Below are positions 49,365-61,314 of a stretch of 64,000 nucleotides of DNA, piece after piece. The stretch's first letter is position 1. Each line of letters begins with the position of its first letter. The position numbers and the translations under genes were made by a program. Under the pieces are notes generated by a model. The model was not told the origin of the DNA and made no database searches. It saw only the letters and a list, made by a program, of their open reading frames with translations. Where the stretch lies: NCBI GenBank assembly GCA_023374045.1, contig CM041778.1, positions 293,175,533 through 293,239,532 of the forward strand, in the 5' to 3' direction. The stretch comes from Limonium bicolor (lineage: Eukaryota; Streptophyta; Magnoliopsida; Caryophyllales; Plumbaginaceae).

Positions 49365-51803
49365 ATGCCTGGAGCTATTGTGGAGGTAGCGGAAGGAAAT
49401 GAGGGAACAGCCGCAACGACAAAAGTTGAAGCAAATGGGGTCGCTGCCAATGATGCCCCAGGCGAAAGCGGCAACTCTCCGAAGAGCAGTGTGAGGCAAC
49501 AAGACCACCCCGATAATGATCAGCAGGAAGTCGCTGGTCGTGATGATGGGGCGGATACAGCTGAGACTTCAATCGAACAGCTTTACGACAATGTCTGTGA
49601 TATGCAGAGTTCTGATCAGTCTCCTTCAAGGCGTAGCTTCCTCTCTGACGGAGATGAGTCTCAAATTGATTCAGAGTTGAGACACCTTGTGGGTGGAGAA
49701 ATGAGAGAAGTCAGAATTATGGAAGAAGAAGTTGCAGAGAACCCTCAAGATGCGGGATGTAGCGATTCTGAGCTGAAGAGAAACGGAAGTGGCTCTAGTG
49801 ATGGGATAGTGGGCAAGACCATATCGACCAATGGGAAACCTAGCAATCAGGGTTCTCCTGAGGGCTCCCAGATCGTTCAGAATAAAACTGCCCCTGGCAA
49901 GACTGGAAATCAGAATCGTCTGAATTTAAAGAAAGGAAGCGATAGAATAGCACCAAAGAGAAATTGAGGAAATTTGCGTTGGCTGAGACTGAAACAGCTT
50001 CAGGTATCCCGGATCTTGGTCCTCTTCTACTTAAGCAAGCTAGGGAGATGATATCCTCTGGGGATAACCTCAGAAGAGCTTTGGATCTAGCTCTTCAAGC
50101 TACCAAATCATTTGAGATGTCTGCCAATGGAAAATTCAGTCTGGATATGGTTATGTCTCTTCATGTAACTGCTGCTATATACTGCAGTTTAGGCCAGTAC
50201 AGCGAGGCAATTCCTATTCTTGAGCGTTCCATTGACATCCCATCTATGGAGGAAGGGCAGGATCATGCTCTTGCCAAGTTTGCTGGTCATATGCAACTGG
50301 GTGATACTAATGCTATTCTTGGCCAGCTCGAGAACTCGATTTCGTGCTACACAAGTGGCTTAGAAGTCCAGCAACAAGCATTAGGTGCGAAAGATCCTCG
50401 AGTTGGTGAGACGTGTAGGTATCTGGCCGAGGCCCATGTTCAAGCAATGCAGTTTGATGAGGCTCGGAAGCTTTGTGGAATGGCCCTTGAAATCCACAGG
50501 GAGAATGGCTCGTCAACCTCGATTGAAGAGGCTGCTGATCATAGGTTGATGGGTTTGATCTGTGAAACAAAGGGTGATCACGAGGCTGCTCTTGAACACC
50601 TTGTGCTGGCTAGTATGTCCATGGCATCCAATGGGCAGGAATCAGAGGTGGCTTCTGTTGACTGTAGCATTGGTGACACATATTTGTCCCTGGCTAGGTA
50701 TGACGAGGCCATCCTTGCCTATCAGAAGGCACTGACAGCCTTCAAATCTGCCAAGGGAGAATCATCCGGCGGTGGCTTCTGTGTATGTTCGGTTGGCGGA
50801 TTTATGCAATAAGACTGGGAAGTTGAGAGAGTCCAAGTCATATTGTGAGAGTGCTCTTCAAATCTACTCTAAACCGGTTCCGGGAATCTCGCCTGAGGAG
50901 ATTGCAACGGGTTTAATTGATATTTCTGCTATATACGAGTCCACGAATGAGCTGGATCTGGCAATGAAATTGCTGAAGAAGGCGTTGAAGATATATGATA
51001 ATGCTCCTGGGCAACAGAGTACAATTGCGGGGATTGAAGCCCAGATGGGTGCGTTGTATTATATGCTTGGGAATTATGGTGAATCTTATTGTTCGCTCAA
51101 GAGTGCCATCTTAAAGTTTAGAGCCAGTGGTGAAAAAAAATCTGCTTTCTTTGGAATAGCACTCAACCAGATGGGTCTGGCATGCATTCAGCGATGTTCT
51201 ATAAATGAAGCTGCAGAGCTTTTCGAAGAAGCTAGAACCATTTTGGAGCAAGAGTGTGGGCCGTATCATCCGGACACCCTTGGGGTTTACAGTAATCTTG
51301 CAGGGACATACGATGCCATGGGGAGGTATGAAATGAAACGAAACTAAATTGGGTGAAGTGTTAATTGATATTCCTATCTATTAGCACTTCTTCGTTTGTA
51401 TAGCTCGTGAAAACAATTTTTTTTTTTTTGATAAGTAGCTGGGAAACAATATTGTTTCCACGGATTGCATTATGTGTTATAGTATATCAATATTTGTATT
51501 GGTCGCTTAACCTTGTTTTTGGTTGAATTCAACATGAATGCAGGTTGGGTGATGCAATAGAGATTCTAGAATACGTGGTTGAAATGAGAGAGAATAAGTG
51601 GGGACTGCAAACCCTGATGTGGATGATGAGAAGAGGAGGTGAGAGAGTTGCTGAAAGAAGCAGGGAGAGTGCGAAGTAGAAAAGCTAGTTCACTTAAAAA
51701 CCTGCTTAGTTCCCATCCCACACATAACCAAACCACATTGTTGAGGTATGAGCTATACTGTACATTCATAATCATGGGAGTTTATATTTTTGATTTATAC
51801 TAA
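49365..51803 (+). CDS. KLCR: Kinesin-light-chain-related (KLCR/CMU-type) TPR protein, frame broken by small indels
   Basis: Plant-specific microtubule-associated TPR protein. Family members in Arabidopsis decorate cortical microtubules, bind IQD scaffold proteins and help keep microtubules in place under cellulose synthase movement. The start MPGAIVEVAEG is the family N-terminus in a good context (gaaATGcc). The disordered N-terminal 200 residues carry SIEQLYDNVCDMQSSDQSP and DSELRHLVGGEMREV, both family signatures. About ten TPR-like helical pairs follow, for example LGQYSEAIPILERSI, MGRLGDAIEILEYV and GLACIQRCSINEAAELFEEA. Exon 1 runs to 51325, the intron is 51326-51543 (gt...cag) and exon 2 starts at 51544. 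The frame changes near 49961 (aattg for aatttg), 50758 (gaat for gaaaat), about 51598 (agtgggg) and about 51636. All are short indels, mostly in homopolymers, with no other decay. The C-terminus after about 51740 is uncertain. Either a young pseudogene or an assembly with homopolymer errors. Confidence 0.88.
51326..51543 (+). other. KLCR intron
   Basis: gtatgaaatg ... aatgcag, 218 bp, T-rich with a poly-T run at 51417-51430. Joining 51325 to 51544 restores the TPR phrase MGRLGDAIEIL expected for the family. Confidence 0.8.
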
Positions 51804-52499
51804 AAAGAAAATCAAAAATAAACTTCCCCGTTGGATACATGTTCTGCTTAGACTCTCACCATTTAAAAGAAAAGTGAATAATTTCAATATGGTGGGATCT
51901 AGGGATCAGTTGAGTTGTCATTCATATTATTTGATTTGCCGGGAAGGTGGGCATCTATTGGTTGTATAAACAGTTAAGTCTTCATTGCTTGAAGAAGTGA
52001 GTGGTCTACATGCTTGCTACTTGTGAAAATCCTTTTCTATCAAATTGAATGTGATGCATTTGTGATGTGGATTTGTCACCGCTCTTGGAATTGTTCATAT
52101 CGGTTTGAAACTGTGGCATTCTATCAATATTCCGAACCGAAAACTTAGCTGTTACTTTCCATCTGGAAGACATGCTGGTGCCAGCACATCTGTACATGTA
52201 TCTAGAGGGTATTCAATATCTTGGAGATAATAATACACACTCGCTTAAAATTAAAGTGCCAGTCTGTATATTATCATTGTCTTACGATCCTAGCTTCACC
52301 AATCATTATTAATATCATTTAACAATTAAACAGTTAGTTGATTGAGGTGATAGATGGTTGCCAGTCACTTGATGAGGTGGTTGGGGGGCAACTGTTGTAT
52401 TCTTCTGCTGTGTTTGCTGTTCTTTCTAACTGGTTTCATGATTGATTGATGCTTGGTGTAAAGCTGCTTGGGGCCATGGATAAAATGTATCATTGAGGA
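51804..52499. other. Sequence downstream of KLCR
   Basis: No gene seen. Probably the KLCR 3' untranslated region followed by the edge of the LINE. T- and A-rich with no clear polyadenylation signal arrangement. Confidence 0.4.
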
Positions 52500-54740
52500 A
52501 CTTTTCGACAAATAGGGACTTCTTTTTATACAAAAAAAAAAAAAAGAACCAATGAACAACGGTTAGCTTTTTACAGCCACAGCCACCGAAATGGTGACAT
52601 AACGTACAGAAAGGAAAAGTGTCTAATGGGGTCCTTGACTTGAGAAACCTCAATAGCATTGCAACTCCTAGCCATACTCTTAAGCCAATCAATCAGGGTG
52701 CCATTGCACGAATTACGAACACTTCTGATGTCAATAATAGAATCCCAAATCTTCATAACAGCGCAACAGTGGAAGAAGCAATGAGACATTTTATTCCTGA
52801 TTCCGCAGAAGAAACAATCTAAGTTACCCCTTAATCTTCTGGCTAGATTATCTTGACAAGGTGTGATACCGTTGAGAAATTTCCAGAGGTTTAATTTGAC
52901 TCTAGGACAAAAAGCGTTGGTGATGATTTTCTGTAAATGGAAGAGATTGAGTTCAAGGAAGAAGAACTGTCAAGCTCAGTAAGAACTGTCAAGCTCAGTA
53001 TGATAAAGAGAAGCACATAGGCTGATTTAACAGTAAATTTGTGATCTGAAGAGGGGAATGAGATCCATTTATCATCATCATTTGGTTGAAATCAATAGAA
53101 GTGATCAAGTCCAGCTCCAGGAGGACAAAAATTCATGAAGTAAGGGCTTATTCCAAGACTAGTTAGAGTGTTTTTCCTATTCTATATCCTTCTGGTTGCC
53201 CAACTTAAACCAATCCAAAGTTGAGCAGATAGACTTCCAGATTAGGCTACCTTTACACACTATGTGGAGATCTCTTATGCAATAGTTTGGAAAAAAAAAA
53301 ATCTGTTTGCGATAAAAAAAAATTGTTTGCGAGAGATAGCAACTGGGGAATTGGGTTGATCTAAGATTCTCCACAAATGTTAGCTACTAGAGCTTTGTTG
53401 AATATCTCAATCTCTCTAAAACTAAACCCACCTTTCTCCACCCGATCACACACGTTAGCCCACTTTATCCAATGCATAGGCTTCCAAGAAGTCTTACCAC
53501 CCCACCAAAAGGCAGAGAAAGCAGAATTGAGTTTAGACAATATTTTTGGGAGCAAGATGATTGACATAGTGAAGTTGGTATGGCTTGAAGCACACTCATA
53601 GCCGTGATGGATCTTGCTGCTTGAGCCATTGGTTTTGACCATGAAATGATTTTTTTTAACTGGATGAAGGAGATAAGCTAAAAGATCAGTTTTTTTCTAG
53701 CGATCTTAAGGGGGAGTCCAAGATATTTGGAGAAAGATGGGACTTCTTGGACCTCCAAATTATTTGCTAGTTAGTTATTTTATTGGGGAAGACAACATTT
53801 TACTAAAAATGAGCTCAAAGTTATCTAGATTTATTTGGTGATTTGAAGAGAAGAGGGAACTTGAGAGAAGATTTTTTTATAAAGAAAAGACATTTGTGGA
53901 GCTGAATGGATCAAAAAATACCACACCATCCGCAAAGGCCAGCTGGGTAATGAAGGGGCTAAGATAGGTGAGTTTAATACCATTGTAATCTTCCCTAGAA
54001 TCTGCTTTGTTTAAAGCACTGAAAAGGCTTCTTGAGCTTGTTGAACAAGAAGGGAGAGAGGGTCTCCTTGTCTTATTCCCGTAGATTAGTTGAAGGCAGA
54101 GGCCAGGGTGCCATTGAAAAAACAGAGCGCTGACAGACTTTACACTGTTCATGATTGGAACTAACTAGTTTGAGGGAAATCCCATAGAAGAGCGGGACAC
54201 TTCTAAGAAATTCTACCTAACCGATCATGAGCAAAAAAACTCTTCTTTGTACCTTAATTTTTACTGGGGAAGAGGTAAATCTCACCAGCAATAATAACAT
54301 TATCAGTATGAAGCCTCCTTTTAACAAACCCTGATTGGTCGGTTGATATATTGTGAGGAAGCATGCCTTGAATTCTGTTTGCAAGTACTTTTGAAGCTAT
54401 TTTTAAAACAAAGTTACAAAGAGCAATTGGCCTAAACTTATCAATAGTCACAAACCAGAAATTTTGGGAATCTGGATATGAAACTCATTCGAGAAGGAGG
54501 AACTAGATCTCCTCTAAGAATGACAAAGCAGATTCATTACCTGAGAACCAACAAAGTGCCAATAAGTCTTGTAAAACTTGCCATTAAACCATCCAGCCCA
54601 AGTGCTTTTTTCAGAACCCAACTGTTTGACTGCAGCTACAATCTCTTGATTGACACAGGAGTAGATAAATCATTGATTAAGTATGATGATAATTTACCTT
54701 CCACACCCAAAAGGAAACTACCAACAATCAAAAGTGAGGT
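52500..54740 (-). pseudogene. Decayed L1-type LINE, RT to zf-RVT, minus strand
   Basis: In sense order (right to left): RT N-terminal segment near 54590-54640 (GWFNGKFYKTYWHFVG); FRPIALCNFVLKIASKVLANRI and TDQSGFVKRRLHTDNVIIA (54440-54270); GIRQGDPLSLL (about 54080-54045); LAFADGVVFF (about 53950-53920), where the catalytic FADD has become FADG; the FWWGGKTSWKPMHWIKWANVC and GGFSFREIEIFNKALVANI region (53520-53380); and a zinc-binding end CFFCGIRNKMSHCFFHC (about 52820-52770). Several stops and frame changes, and no clear AFDRLEW-type first aspartate motif, which may be deleted near 54160-54250. The 5' part was cut off by the B LTR at 54741. Confidence 0.85.
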
Positions 54741-55354
54741 TGAAATACCCCAAACTAATAAAACATTGATTAAGGCCTAAACATGCCTTAAAAGTCAACT
54801 GAGAATAACAGTGGTCAACACAAAGCAAGATATTGCACCCTTTGACTGTTTAGGGTAATGAATACCAAATGAACTTCTTAGGACCTAAACTTTGTCCTAA
54901 GCATTATAACACATTACTAAACATATTACAATTGTTGGACAACACTCCAACACAAACGAACAAGCATTTACATGCTTCAAGGTCAAGTAGGGCAAAAATG
55001 TGCTCTAAGAGAACCTTAAAGGTCTAATGACCTCTATTTTATGTAAAGTTGGATTCTAAGATCAAATATCATGTAAGGAAACAACAAGAATGTTCTCAAA
55101 GAAAACTGAGCTCAGAAACACCTTGCAACAAAAAATGTGCACTAAAATACCTTAAAGCACGTTTTTATGTATGAGCTCTAAGATAATGACTTTTTGTCAT
55201 TTTAAAGACTGGAGTATATCATTTATATCATTAATTTGACATGATAGACTATAATTATAAAGTCTAAATCAAAGTTTGAAAATAAAAATCAAAATGGGCA
55301 ATTTAGTGTGAATAGTAACCCAAATAGTGCATTTTTAAGCAATATTGACTAAGT

Positions 55355-55385
55355 ATGGTCAATGGTCAATGGTCAATGGTCAATG
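55355..55385 (+). repeat. Four-copy ATGGTCA tandem array (expanded W-box)
   Basis: atggtca repeated four times. It lies at the same distance from the LTR start (about 615 bp) as the W-box palindromes in the other B LTRs, and each unit contains GGTCAA, the complement of TTGACC. It seems to be an expansion of the same site. Confidence 0.75.
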
Positions 55386-57237
55386 AATGACAATCTTAGC
55401 CCTTGGAAGTCGGCAGCATGGGAGCATGGAAACAGCTCATTCAACTTGATACAAAATATCCAGCCAATTAAGTGAGTCATCATTTACTATTTCATTAAAT
55501 AACATTAACTTAACTTAAAAGCAAATTTAGTCTTCTTTCTTCATTTGCTTCAGTCCCAGCCGACACCACACCTTGCACACTCTCCCTTTGGCTTCTCCAA
55601 ACCGTGGCTAACTCACAAGAACAGAGAAGAACACCTTGCTACCTAGGTAAGCTTAATTAGTCATTTATGTCCATTTTCTTCACAATTCTTTCCTCTTTCC
55701 ATGGAGCAAAGCATCAACCATTTCCATCAATGTTCTTAGGTTGTTTTGAGGTTAAATGGAGGGTGTATCTTGGCATTAACAAGGGAAGAAGGTGGAGAAA
55801 TCTAATCTGTTTTAAGGTATAAAAATGTGCTTTAAGCACTTATCCTTCAATTCTCATCAATTCCGGTTGTAAAGCTTTGTTTTCTAAGCTTATAATCTTC
55901 ATCTTAACATACTTATTCAGTTGGTATATCAAGAGCTTCAAGGTATAGCCAGATCCAAGCCAAAACACCATTTTAGGCATTTTAAACAAGGTAAAATTAG
56001 CCATCTTCTAATCTGATTTATACCAGTTAAAGCTTGGTTTTAGTAGCTCTTTTTATGCTCTTTCTCTACTGTAAAAACAGGCCAAGATCAACCTTGGTTA
56101 CCTTGGTATTCTAAGCTAAATTTTACCTTGAAAATTGACATTAAACACTCCTTATGGTTAGATCTTACTTGGAGACTAATCATGCCTTAATTGCTGTTTG
56201 AAAACATGTAAACTAAGCTGTGAAAATATTATCTCCATACAGCCGTGGCCAAACAAGCATTAGCTTGGCAAAAACAAGGTATAAATCACTAAACCTACAC
56301 TTGGAATATTAATAGTGTTTATACATATTTATAAAATTGTGCCGTGAGTGAAATGGTTTATTAAGGTCTTATTTTGACCTTAGGTGATAAAGAAATGGTT
56401 TAGTAAATTTTATAACTAATTAATTAGCATAATTGTCAAATTTAAGACATTATGTGGAAATTGGTAATTAATGAAAATATATGGTAAGGGCCGAGAGTTT
56501 ACAGCATTTTTGGGCATTTATGTGTAATTTTTTTTATAAGATAATGTTTGTAATAAGGCCATGTACTTTAGGCCATTTTATTTATGCATTTATAAGCTTT
56601 TGATTAAGTTTAGGTGCTAAAAATGAATTACCGCAAGGAATTGGGGTTATAGTGTAATTAAATTAAATTTTGGGGCTATATAATGATATAGCCGAAATTT
56701 AGAGGTTTAAATGAGTTTATATAAAAATTATAAGATTATGTAAACTTTGGCGTTAAATGGTAATTTCTGAAAAGATATGGGTATAAAACGTAATATATGG
56801 TTATTGATGGTCAAGGAAATATTAAGGTGGTCAACCTTGACCATATGGTAGGTGTTGACAAATTAGATAAGGTAAATAACTTATTTAAGGTTTGATAATA
56901 AGATAAGTATTTAATTGTAACAATTTTATAACATATGTGGTATATATGTTATTACCGAAAATAAAGGGTGTATAATGGTATTATAAACACCCATGGGCTA
57001 TTAGGAATTTTAGGAATTTATTTGGTTGATTTTGGGAATTAAAATAAACTATAATGTATAATATATAGTTATTATGTCATTATGACACTTTGGAGAAATA
57101 TATGTGGTGGAATTGTAAATACCGAAAGTATATGGGTTAGTAAGGGTAATTATAACCCTTTGGTGAAATTTGGTGATTTTTAGAATTATATAAGAGTATT
57201 TAATAAGATATATGTATAATATATAGTTTTAATGATA

Positions 57238-57242
57238 TTATA
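57238..57242. repeat. Target site duplication TTATA (left copy), solo C LTR
   Basis: TTATA before TGAAATACCCG; repeated at 61310-61314. Confidence 0.93.
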
Positions 57243-59157
57243 TGAAATACCCGTAATTAAAAACAGTGATTAATTAGGCTAATTATATTTTAAAGGCTTA
57301 ATTACACTTAAATAAATACGAGGGAACAAATCCCGAAGAAAACGGACCTTTAAAATGGGTTAAAAGCATAAACGGACCTTAAAGCGCGTTTTCGAGGAAA
57401 TCGGGAAAACGTGACTTTAAGCGGGTCAAATAGACCCGTAATAATTTTGTCAACTAAATAGTCACCATAAATATTAGTGAAGCTTTAGAACCAATAAAAT
57501 TAATTAAACGAGAAAATTCGGAAACGGGTACGGTTAGTGAAAACTGTAACAAACAACCGGTAAGTAGTGGGGTAAGAGAGCAAATAAACAAACTAAGTGT
57601 GTCCACTTTGCAAATAAAATAAAAATGTGAGTGTGTTGGTGTGCATATGTGGGCCGATTGTACTAGCCTCCCCCTTCTTTATTCACTTGTTATGTGCTAA
57701 AAGACAAATAAAATAAGTGGGAAGAAGCAAAAAGGTGAGACTAGTCTCTCTCCTCCCTCATTCTCCTTCCTCTCACGCATTCCCTCCCTCTCTTTCTCTA
57801 TTTTCTAAATCTTCTTCTTGCTCCAGCGACAGCCATGGAGAACTAGAAGCCCCCATCAACTTCCTCCTTCTCTCTCAATTTTGAAGGCTCAAACCTTGTC
57901 CAAAAATCATAAAAAACCATACCACTAGAATTCCCTTGCAAAGGAGAACATTCTCCTCCTTTCAAAATCGAAAAGCTCAACTTTCATTTCGGTGGGTGTT
58001 CTCCATTTGAAGATTCAAGTCCACCATTAGAAGCACCTTCACCTCCTCTTCATCTTGAGGTAAAAAGAATTTCGAAAATCCATCATTCCAAGCTCTCATT
58101 AGCATTTTAAGAATTTTCAGTTTGAACTCTTGGTTCCTTGTTGTTCCAGCCGATTTTGGCTCTTTTGTTGGGCTAGGAATCTTGTTCTTTCACTAGTCAA
58201 GAGCTTCATCTACTCATTGGAAGGTAACACTCTTTTCTAAACCCTAAAACCTAAATTCTAGGGTTAAGTATAAAATGAATGCTAATGGTATTGTGTATGT
58301 ATTATGGGCTGTAGCACTTTGTGTGTGTGAAACCCATTGAAACCGAGAACAAAGAGAGAAGGAGAAGAAAGGAAGAGGAAGGAAAAGAAAGAAGAAAAAC
58401 TAGCAAGACAAGGTAATTGCTCTTACCTTGAACTAGTTTGTATGTAGTAGTGTAACAGATTTTAAGTAGTAAGTGAGTAATGTATTTGAGTAATGAGTAA
58501 TGGTAATGTAGTAGTGTATTGGAGAAGAGAATGTAACAGTTTTTGAAGTTTAAATGTGTTTGAAACTTGGGAAAACATGGGGTAGTGAATGTGTATGTGT
58601 GCAGGAATTATGTTGTTGTAGTAGTGTGAATTGTGTATATAATGTATTGTATAAACAGGTTGTGAGAATGAGAGTATGTGAACTGAATTAATGTGTGGAG
58701 AAAGTAAGAATTATAGGGGAGACCATGTCAAAATTTGTGTAGAAAGGAGAGGACTTGAGTTGCTTAAGAAGAGAAAGTGTTTGGAGAGTTTAGGAGGAAT
58801 ATTAGTGCCCTTGTAACAGATTTGAATGTGGCTTGTAAATGAGATGGAACTAGGTTGTGAGCTAATGTATTTAAGATGCTAAGAGTGGCATTGGATGAGG
58901 AGATATTGGAGTATAAGAGTAGAGGGAAAAATCTGTAGCATAAGGTATAAGGAAGAGACAATGGGAGTGTTGAGTTGAGACTTGGGAAATTGAGTGTATA
59001 AATAAGCATAGAATTGTGTGATGTATTAAGGAATGAATTAGCATGATTTAGAGTGACTAAATGGTACTAAAACATGTTAGGATGCATGTAGGAAGAATAG
59101 GGAAGCAATGGGTGAAATTGGGAAAGAAAACAAGGCCTGTAGCAAAGTTCTGCTACT

Positions 59158-59630
59158 GTCCGACCCACTGCTGGATCGGACGCTGGGTCGGACAAGGCCT
59201 GGAGAACGAAAATAAACCTTATGGAACCGTCCGACCCAGAGCCGTGAGTCGGACGTGGGTCGGACGGGCCTTGAGAAAACAACGGTAAAACTTTCTGGAA
59301 CCGTCCAACCCAGAGCCGTGAGTCGGACGGGCCTTGATAATCGACAAGAAATCTTTCTGGAATGGTCCGACCCAGGGCCGTGAGTCGGACGTGGGTCGGA
59401 CGGGCAAAAATTTCTTCATCGAAGTTTCTGACTTCGTCCGACCAGAGGTTGGGTCGGACGTGGGTCGGACATGGCTTGGATGACAAAATCGAAACTTTCT
59501 GGAATGGTCCGACCCAGAGGTATAGGGTCGGACGGAATAGTGCTGGGTCGGACGAGAGTAATTTCAGAGGACGAAAACCTACTGGAATGGTCCGACCCAG
59601 GGTTGGGTCGGACGGTGGGTCGGACGGCCC
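59158..59630 (+). repeat. Seven-unit GC-rich GTCCGACCCA array in C LTR
   Basis: Units start gtccgaccca (or gtccaaccca, gtccgaccag) at 59158, 59229, 59303, 59364, 59436, 59507 and 59590, giving spacings of 71, 74, 61, 72, 71 and 83. Each has one or two tgggtcggac complements 10-30 bases later, so each unit can fold. The long minus-strand frame at 59067-59636 is only the repeat read through. Confidence 0.92.
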
Positions 59631-60667
59631 AAACACTTACAAAAAAAATGTTTTAACTATATGACTATAGTAATCATATATACATATATATATGCCTATA
59701 TACCTATATGCATATATATGTAGTAATACACCATTGATGAAGTAATAATGGTAAGGAAGTAAGTAATTTTGTAAGAAAACAAGTTTATGAGGTAGTAAAG
59801 AAAAGAATGGTTTATAAACCAAGTATGAATGTAAAGAAGTAGTAAGTATACATTGAAAGTATCAATGAGGGAGTAAATTAGATCAATAATAGATCATTGA
59901 TCATACTACTTCATGTATGTATAGGAATCAAATAGTTGATCTCCAAGGAACCGGTAGAACGTATTCGACGGTGAACGGTATGATTTCCTCATGCCCTGTA
60001 TCCTAACTTGGTTACCCCGATTTGTGTGTTTATGTGATCACCAACAAGATAAATGCATTAAGCGGATTTATATTGGCACTTATATGTGTTTGAACTATAT
60101 TGTTCTTGTTTATGCTCTTGAACATTTAGTTTGTATAATTCATGAAATGTATGAATGGAAATGAAGTGTATGGGTAGTATGAGTACTTGTGTATGTATGT
60201 ACGTATGGAAGTAAGTATGGACTTCTACTAATTCCTAACAACCTAACTCCTAACATGAGTATTGAGTAAAATGGAATGAGTAGAAGCCCGATATAGTTTC
60301 GGCCACGCGTGAGGATAAGGAACCACAAGAGGTTGGAACCGAATACTGGCTGTAATCTTTTCCATGGACCAAATCCCTTGAATGGGTAGCATCCTGGATT
60401 AGTGAGCCACCCTAAAGCCCGGTGGTGGATGTAGTAATCCCTGCCCGGAGGTCATACCGACTTAACTGGAAGTAAGTATGTAAGAAGTATGTATTGTATT
60501 TGTATTGGTCTTGACTATTGTAAGTCATTGACCCGGAGTAAAAGTATTGAACACCCGATTAACCCGGGTGTGTAGAAGGCTAACAAGACCTTGTATGTAT
60601 TGGAGAATTGTATCTCCGTGATGCGGTGAGTATGGTAAGTACGAACGAAACTTGTATTGTATCCCTT

Positions 60668-60688
60668 GTATGTATGTATGTATGTATG
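60668..60688 (+). repeat. (GTAT)n microsatellite in C LTR
   Basis: gtat repeated five times plus a final g, within a wider gtatgtat-rich stretch. Confidence 0.9.
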
Positions 60689-61309
60689 CTCGGTGAAATG
60701 GATGCAATGTATTGTATTGTATAAAGCATTATGTATGTATGATGAAACGAACCGCATGTACTCGACCAAATAGTTGGCGTACCCTCGCTAGTACGCGGGG
60801 TATGCGGTTTCATATGCAGCGTAAGCTGACCCCCTAGGGGGAATGTTTTTACTCCACAGGTACCGCGAGGCGTGAAGGTAAATTAAGGTCAAGATGTGAT
60901 TCTTTTTGGAGTAGTAGTAGGATTGAAACGGTGTACTGAGTTGTACACGGCTAAAGCCTTTTGTGTAGCCGGTGTACCATGTGTACACCTTTTTGGGATA
61001 TTGAATTCTTGATTGGATAGGAAGGAGTAGTTGTATAAACTCTTCATTTGGGAAGTAGGCATGGAATGTAATTTGTATACTTTAGACACTCGGTAATCAA
61101 ATGTAGTAAGTATTTGGTATCGTAAAGTAAGTAGTATGTATGTATTCATTCTAATCGTCAGACCGATACGGTAAGTAGTTGTAGCCTTGTTAACCGGATG
61201 GTTATCGGCATTGTATCACCGCCGGGAGTAGGTAAGTATTCCGCTGCGAGTAGGTAATTATGGGAAGGACTAAGAGGATAATGGAAGGATTAGCGGTTGG
61301 GGTGTTACA

Positions 61310-61314
61310 TTATA
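61310..61314. repeat. Target site duplication TTATA (right copy), solo C LTR
   Basis: Second TTATA, directly after CA at 61308-61309. Confidence 0.93.

Larger units (their letters stand above)
54741..57242 (+). mobile_element. Family B LTR, first part, plus strand
   Basis: Starts TGAAATACCCCAAACTAATA and is collinear with the complement of 25193-22440 and of 35246 leftward (for example cctttgactgtttagggtaa, ttaggacctaaa, caaggttgaccacc). It is inserted in the LINE with left flank GAGGT (54736-54740). TGAGTCA is at 55473-55479. It is interrupted at 57242 by a solo C LTR and resumes at 61315. No coding sequence. Confidence 0.9.
57243..61309 (+). mobile_element. Solo LTR of family C (4067 bp), plus strand
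   Basis: TGAAATACCCGTAATT ... GGTTGGGGTGTTACA with TTATA on both sides. B LTR sequence continues without loss on the right (gggccaaatggcaattata, complement of the stretch near 22340). No internal domain remains, so it is a solo LTR. The first 400 bp match the C fragment at 37856-38486. It contains the array at 59158-59630 and a gtatg microsatellite at 60668-60688. No gene seen. Confidence 0.92.
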
